DNA of 64,000 nucleotides from an uncultured Alphaproteobacteria bacterium (lineage in GTDB: Bacteria > Pseudomonadota > Alphaproteobacteria > RF32 > CAG-239). Under the pieces are notes generated by a model. It did not search any database, was not told the origin of the DNA, and worked only from the letters and a program-made list of their open reading frames with translations. This document shows, piece after piece, positions 59,377 to 64,000 of the stretch. Numbering within the stretch: position 1 is the stretch's first letter; each line of letters begins with the position of its first letter. The stretch covers positions 1 to 64,000 of the forward strand of contig CALXWH010000007.1 in assembly GCA_944392315.1 (NCBI GenBank), written 5' to 3'. Made by a program: the position numbers and the translations under genes.

Positions 59377-61305
59377 TTACGCTTCGTTTTTATGAGGCAT
59401 TTCGGCTTCTTTTGCTAAAGAGGCTGCAGCTTCAGCCAAGCTCATAACTTTTTGTTCTTCTGAGCCTAAACGACGAATCGTTACGGTCTTGTCGGCTTCT
59501 TCTTTGGCTCCAACGACCATGATGACCGGAATTTTCTCAACAGAGTGTTCACGAATCTTATAATTTATCTTTTCGTTGCGCGTATCTGTTTTGACTGAAA
59601 GACCGGCTTTGCGCAGCGTTTTGGCAACTTCTTCAGCGTAGTTATCTGAAGCTGAGGTTACCGGCAAAACAACAACCTGCTCCGGTGACAACCATAACGG
59701 CAATTTACCGGCGTGATGTTCAATCAAAATTCCTAAAAATCTTTCAATAGAACCAAACAATGCACGGTGTAACATAACCGGTTGATGTTTTTCACCATCT
59801 TCGCCGATGTAGCTGATATCAAATCTTTGCGGCAGATTCATATCAACCTGAATTGTACCACATTGCCATTCACGACCAATCGCATCGCGCAATATGAATT
59901 CCAACTTCGGACCATAGAATGCACCTTCGCCTTCGTTGATTTCATATTCATAACCGTGTTTTTCCAAAGCATGTGCCAATGATTTTTCTGAGATATCCCA
60001 GATTTCATCGGAACCGATACGCTTTTCAGGACGTGTTGACAAGTAAATCTTGATTTTATCAAAGCCGAAGTCTTTATAAATATCAAAAATCAACTTCATC
60101 GTTGTGATGCATTCTTCTTCCATCTGTTCCGGTGTGCAGAAGATATGCGCATCATCTTGAGTAAATTCACGAACACGCATCAACCCCATCAAGGCACCCG
60201 ATGCTTCATAACGGTTTACTTTACCGAATTCCGCTAATCTTAATGGCAAGTCACGGTAGCTCTTGATGCCTTGTTTATAAACCAACAATCCACCTGGGCA
60301 GTTCATCGGTTTGATGCAGAACCATTTTCCGTCTTCGGTTTGGCCGGAATAGTTATGTGCACCATATTTTTCCCAGTGACCGGAAGTTTCCCACAAGCAT
60401 CTATCCATAATGCGCGGCGTTGAGATTTCTTCATATCCGTTGTGTTCTTGGCGGTTACGCATATATTCTATCAACTTACGATAGATTTTGTAACCTTTAT
60501 CATGCCAGAAAACAGCCCCCGGCGCATATTCCGGTTCAAAGTGGAACAAATCCATTTCTTTACCTAATTTTCTATGGTCGCGCTTTGCGGCTTCTTCCAT
60601 ACGGGTCAGGTATTCTTGTAAATCTTTTTTGTTTGCCCATGCCGTTGCATAAATTCTTTGCAACATTTCATTTTTGGCATCACCACGCCAATAAGCACCG
60701 GCGACTTTCATCAATTTGAAAGCATCTCCGATTTTGCCTGTAGACGGAACGTGCGGACCACGGCACAAATCTACATAATTACCTTGGCGATACAAAGAAA
60801 TTTCAGCATCTTCTGGCAAATCTTCAATGATTTCTACTTTATAGTGTTCGCCCAATGACTTAAACAACTTGATGGCATCGGCACGGCTGACAACTTCTCG
60901 TTCAATCTTTTCATCACGTTTAACGATTTCGTGCATCTTTTCTTCAATTTTAACAAAATCTTCCGTCGTGAACGGTTCTTTACGTGAAAAGTCATAGTAG
61001 AATCCGTCTTCAATGAACGGGCCTATCGTTACTTGTACATCCGGCCACAATTCTTTAACGGCTTCAGCCATTACGTGTGAGCAAGAGTGACGCAAAATTT
61101 CTAGTCCGTGTTTGTCTTGGGTTGTGATAATTTTAACTTTAGAATCGGTAGTGAGCGGGGTAGTGAGATCTTTTAATGTGCCGTTGATTTCAACAGCGAC
61201 TGCGGCTTTCGCCAAATTATGACTTATTTGATTTGCAAGGTCTAAGCCTGAAATTCCGGCTTCAACTTCTTTTATGCTGCCATCCGGCAGTTCAATTTTT
61301 ATCAT
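59377..61305 (-). CDS. thrS: Threonine--tRNA ligase
   Basis: ThrS charges tRNA-Thr and edits mischarged Ser-tRNA. The order is TGS domain (residues 1-60), editing domain with HSCSHVMAEAVKELW, then the class II core with MNCPGGLLVYK, MRVREFTQDDAHIF and GAFYGPKLEF, and an anticodon-binding domain at the C-terminus. Length 642 is standard. AAGGGG precedes the start. infC and rplT, frequent followers of thrS, are absent here. Confidence 0.97.
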   Translation of the reverse strand: MIKIELPDGSIKEVEAGISGLDLANQISHNLAKAAVAVEINGTLKDLTTPLTTDSKVKIITTQDKHGLEILRHSCSHVMAEAVKELWPDVQVTIGPFIEDGFYYDFSRKEPFTTEDFVKIEEKMHEIVKRDEKIEREVVSRADAIKLFKSLGEHYKVEIIEDLPEDAEISLYRQGNYVDLCRGPHVPSTGKIGDAFKLMKVAGAYWRGDAKNEMLQRIYATAWANKKDLQEYLTRMEEAAKRDHRKLGKEMDLFHFEPEYAPGAVFWHDKGYKIYRKLIEYMRNRQEHNGYEEISTPRIMDRCLWETSGHWEKYGAHNYSGQTEDGKWFCIKPMNCPGGLLVYKQGIKSYRDLPLRLAEFGKVNRYEASGALMGLMRVREFTQDDAHIFCTPEQMEEECITTMKLIFDIYKDFGFDKIKIYLSTRPEKRIGSDEIWDISEKSLAHALEKHGYEYEINEGEGAFYGPKLEFILRDAIGREWQCGTIQVDMNLPQRFDISYIGEDGEKHQPVMLHRALFGSIERFLGILIEHHAGKLPLWLSPEQVVVLPVTSASDNYAEEVAKTLRKAGLSVKTDTRNEKINYKIREHSVEKIPVIMVVGAKEEADKTVTIRRLGSEEQKVMSLAEAAASLAKEAEMPHKNEA

Positions 61306-61445
61306 TTTTTACCCCTTAATTTAATGTTATCTAAAGTTTTCTTTTGCTTCTTACGGCTCGTTTTTAAGCCCTAAATACCAATTGTAAATTTATCAACCAT
61401 ACGCATGGCGGGAAAAACTCACCCTAAGCAGCTATTGCTCATTGT

Positions 61446-62633
61446 CTATTCAGATTTTTTTAATATTTCTTCATAGACTCTGATTGTTTTACTACACATA
61501 ATTTCTTTTGTAAAGTTTTCTTTTACAAAATTACGTGCCGCGGTGGCGATTTTTTTGCATTCGCCCTCGCTCAAATTCAGCGCCCACTCCAGCTTTTTGC
61601 TTAAATCATCAGCATCTCCCGAGATAAAGTGGCGGCCGGTTATGCCGTCTTTTAAATTATCTAACGAACCGCCGATGTTGGACGCTAACACAATTTTTCC
61701 CATGGCTTCACCTTCGGCGGCAATTCTTCCGAAGGCTTCCGGCTCAATGGAGGCCGATACCACAATATCACAGGCTTTCATCAAAGCCGGAACATCGTCG
61801 GTATGGCGAATAAAGGTGAAATCGCCCTCCATATGATATGACTTAATCTGCTCTACCAGACTTTCGGTATATTTTACCCTGCCCTGATCATCTCCGGTAA
61901 AGACGCAATGAAAATCTCCTCTATCTTTGATTTTTGCCAGAGCATCTATCAATAAATGTTGGCCTTTCCAATGCGTTAAACGACCAATAAGTAACACTAT
62001 CTTTTTATCGGTCGGCAATTCGTATTGTTCAATGATAGACCTCAACCGCTCTTCACTTACGGCCTCTGGATTAAACTTTTCGGTATCAACGCAACGATGG
62101 ATAAACACCAGCTTATCTTCCGGCGTATGATAATTCTCCATCACGTGTTTTTTTATGTGGTTAGAGATGACAATCACTTTTTCACCAAAAGTCATTACTT
62201 TGTTATAAGCCTTTTTTATCCCCCACGGGCCTAAGCCATAAGTACCGTGAAACGTTGTTACAAAATGAACACCGGTCTTTTTCGCCGCCAAATAGGCACT
62301 CCATGCCGGTGCACGCGAACGTGCATGCACGATATTGATACCGTTTTTCTTGATTATTTCCGCCAATTTATCCGCATTTTTTAAGATTGTGAACGGATTT
62401 TTGCTCTTTAAGGGTAAAGTAAAGTGTTTTACACCCATTTTTTCAAGACTATATTCCAAATGTCCGCCTTGCGATGCCACATAATTTGTATAGCCTTTAG
62501 CCGTCAGCGCTTCGGCTATTTGTATCGTCCCTACCTCAACCCCTCCTTGGCCTAATTCCGGCAAGACCTGCAAGACAACAGGCGTGTTGTTTTCTGTCGG
62601 TTGTTTGATGTTTTTTACTTTATCTTTACTCAT
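61446..62633 (-). CDS. GT4 glycosyltransferase
   Basis: The 395-residue GT-B enzyme starts with VLPELGQGGVEVGTIQIAEA, has the acceptor-side VHARSRAPAWSA and FVTTFHGTYG, and the donor domain LLIGRLTHWKGQHLLIDA followed by SIEPEAFGRIAAEGEAMGK with the EX7E motif. Such enzymes add hexoses to LPS or other envelope glycans. The alphaproteobacterial style of this family is often linked to LPS core assembly. It is separated from the divergent hydrolase gene by 45 bp. Confidence 0.9.
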   Translation of the reverse strand: MSKDKVKNIKQPTENNTPVVLQVLPELGQGGVEVGTIQIAEALTAKGYTNYVASQGGHLEYSLEKMGVKHFTLPLKSKNPFTILKNADKLAEIIKKNGINIVHARSRAPAWSAYLAAKKTGVHFVTTFHGTYGLGPWGIKKAYNKVMTFGEKVIVISNHIKKHVMENYHTPEDKLVFIHRCVDTEKFNPEAVSEERLRSIIEQYELPTDKKIVLLIGRLTHWKGQHLLIDALAKIKDRGDFHCVFTGDDQGRVKYTESLVEQIKSYHMEGDFTFIRHTDDVPALMKACDIVVSASIEPEAFGRIAAEGEAMGKIVLASNIGGSLDNLKDGITGRHFISGDADDLSKKLEWALNLSEGECKKIATAARNFVKENFTKEIMCSKTIRVYEEILKKSE

Positions 62634-62678
62634 TTGCAGTATATATCCTTCTTAAGTCAATCTTTTTACGAGGTTTTT

Positions 62679-63434
62679 ATGTCTGATTCTTTCTTTTCTT
62701 TCAAATGCGGACACACTACCAAGTTTGAATACATTAAGCCGAATTCCGCTAAAACTCAAAGTTTTACGCTGGTTTATGCACATGGTTTTTGTTCTGATCC
62801 TTATGGGAGAAAGCCCGAAGAAATCAAAAAATGGTGTTTGGAAAACGGTATGGGCTTCTTTCGTTATGAAATTGCCGGACACGGTTTGGATGCCGCGAGA
62901 TTTGAAGAAACAACGATAAACACCTATAAAAGCCAGATTTTTGAAATTGTAAACGATTTAGTTCAAGGCGATATCGTTACGGCGGGTTCTTCTTTGGGCG
63001 GATGGCTCGGATTGTTGGCGGCGGTTCAGTTTCCGGATAAAGTTAAAGGTTTTTTGGGGCTTGCAGCGGCACCTGATTTTTTGAAAACGTATTTTGAAAA
63101 CTACTTTATGCCCGAACATTTGCAAATTCTTAACCGCGACGGCAAAATCACCTTTCCGACCAACGATTTTACTTATGTTATCACCAAAGAAATGATTGAA
63201 TCTGCCGAAGAAAATCTGTTGCTCAACAAAGAGGTTATTCCCTTTTATGGCAAAGTTCGTTTAATCCAAGGGATGAAAGATGCTTCTCTGGATTGGCGAA
63301 CGGCGCCGCGGATTGCGCAAAAAATCGCCTCTGATGATGTGAAAGTAACCTTACTTAAAAACAGCAATCACCGTTTAGGCGCAGATGAAGATTTGGTGGA
63401 AATCAGACGTAACTTAGATGATTTTTTAGTTTAA
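62679..63434 (+). CDS. Alpha/beta hydrolase
   Basis: The start at 62679 follows CGAGG and gives 251 residues. The oxyanion region is YAHGFCSDPYGRK, the nucleophile elbow is AGSSLGGW (Ser), and the late His is in NSNHRLG, with an Asp in GMKDASLDW. This resembles ABHD10/palmitoyl-thioesterase-like hydrolases common in alphaproteobacteria. Substrate unknown. It is followed by the TPR gene after 22 bp. Confidence 0.85.
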   Translation: MSDSFFSFKCGHTTKFEYIKPNSAKTQSFTLVYAHGFCSDPYGRKPEEIKKWCLENGMGFFRYEIAGHGLDAARFEETTINTYKSQIFEIVNDLVQGDIVTAGSSLGGWLGLLAAVQFPDKVKGFLGLAAAPDFLKTYFENYFMPEHLQILNRDGKITFPTNDFTYVITKEMIESAEENLLLNKEVIPFYGKVRLIQGMKDASLDWRTAPRIAQKIASDDVKVTLLKNSNHRLGADEDLVEIRRNLDDFLV

Positions 63435-63456
63435 AATTATGATTTAAGAGGTTGTT

Positions 63457-64000
63457 ATGTCGTATGATTTGATGTTTCAAAAAGCTATTGAACTCCAAAA
63501 TAACGGGGCGCTTAATGAGGCGGAAAATATTTATTTGAAACTCTTGGAAGTGATGCCGCAAAATTCGGATGTTTGGAATTTGCTCGGGCTGATTGCTCAG
63601 GCAAAAGGCAACCTTGAACAGGCGGTTAATTGCTTTTTATCAGCCATAACCTACGCGCCAACCCCGTTTGCACCGCATTTTTTCAACTTAGGGCTGACTT
63701 ATCGGGGACTTCATAAATATCGTGAGGCTTTGGAGGCCTTGCAAACAGCGGTTAAATTGCAACCCGACTTCAAAGAGGCGTGGAACTTTTTGGGTCTAAC
63801 GCAAGAAGAGCTTGATGAACACCAAGAGGCAATTAAAAGTTTTTGTCGGGCGCTTGATATTGACAACGATTACAACGAAGCGCGAGCTAATTTATGCTTT
63901 TATACCAAAGACAAAGAAACACTCCTTAAACTTGCTGATGAACAGCCTGATGACTTGCAGGCCAATCTTTTGGCGGCGGCTTGTTGCGAGGAGCTTGATG
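63457..64000 (+). CDS. TPR protein (partial at right edge)
   Basis: AAGAGG precedes the ATG at 63457 and the frame is open to the end of the window (181 codons seen). At least four tetratricopeptide repeats are visible: GALNEAENIYLKLLEVMPQN, GNLEQAVNCFLSAITYAPT, HKYREALEALQTAVKLQPD and DEHQEAIKSFCRALDIDND. TPRs build protein-binding scaffolds. The C-terminal part is outside the window, so any fused enzyme domain is not visible. Confidence 0.85.
   Translation, partial: MSYDLMFQKAIELQNNGALNEAENIYLKLLEVMPQNSDVWNLLGLIAQAKGNLEQAVNCFLSAITYAPTPFAPHFFNLGLTYRGLHKYREALEALQTAVKLQPDFKEAWNFLGLTQEELDEHQEAIKSFCRALDIDNDYNEARANLCFYTKDKETLLKLADEQPDDLQANLLAAACCEELD

Noticed and set aside
61306-61445. T-box or attenuator in the thrS leader
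   Set aside because: The leader is about 140 bases, shows no T-box sequence or leader peptide with threonine codons, and T-boxes are not expected in alphaproteobacteria.

Overview
The window looks like chromosome from an AT-rich, host-associated alphaproteobacterium. The evidence is the alphaproteobacterial gene neighbourhoods: GatB/YqeY-like gene then dnaG; MJ0042 zinc-ribbon gene next to ftsE-ftsX, a YdcF gene and plsC; hfq then hflX; kdsB then a histidine phosphatase. Several accessory genes look imported from gut Bacteroidota or Firmicutes, which suggests an intestinal lineage such as the uncultured low-GC gut Rhodospirillales-like clades. That placement is inference from gene order and protein style, not from a marker-gene tree.

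Layout. 1-477: the left end of an IS200 copy abuts a run of stem-loops with its own promoter and terminator, a candidate small RNA on the minus strand. 478-4113: dnaG, the GatB/YqeY gene and the zinc-ribbon gene (minus). 4229-13707: the division/envelope operon ftsE-ftsX, two near-duplicate membrane glycosyltransferases, a GH99-like/YdcF chimera, plsC and hemW. 13769-22939: paired small lipoproteins, an ankyrin protein, dnaJ, a DMT-like transporter, a HExxH protein, a flavin reductase, pepA, the threonylcarbamoyl-AMP synthase and an HxlR regulator. 23157-32536: a type IV pilin-like region with a 1413-residue prepilin-like surface protein, a complete IS200, malQ and a PilS-like pilin. 32635-44440: lysS, a YdcF protein, two CgeB-like glycosyltransferases, hfq-hflX, a membrane protein with a GH24 lysozyme domain, a GT39-like protein, kdsB and a histidine phosphatase.

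44441-45248 holds no intact gene. It carries a small palindromic element and degenerate tandem repeats that look like insertion-sequence debris. Next come a frameshifted acetyltransferase, DUF805 and hypothetical genes, a TIM-barrel protein, a zincin-like lipoprotein and tRNA-Ser(CGA). Downstream of the tRNA are two WG-repeat-like lipoproteins with a Bacteroidota look. 52540-64000: anmK, a Firmicutes-style murG, rmuC, a leucine-rich-repeat protein, a MORN-repeat/XRE-S24 pair, thrS, a GT4 glycosyltransferase, an alpha/beta hydrolase and a TPR gene that runs off the right edge.

The main theme is the cell envelope: peptidoglycan turnover (anmK, murG-like, GH24 domain, ftsEX), lipid and LPS synthesis (plsC, kdsB, several glycosyltransferases) and surface display (pilin-like proteins, lipoproteins). 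I saw no CRISPR array, prophage module or rRNA gene. The most interesting items are the structured RNA at 79-299, the GH99 domain inserted in a YdcF protein, the giant prepilin, an Hfq with two altered proximal-face residues, the T7 tract that breaks an acetyltransferase at its second codon, and the S24-type regulator that has lost both catalytic residues.
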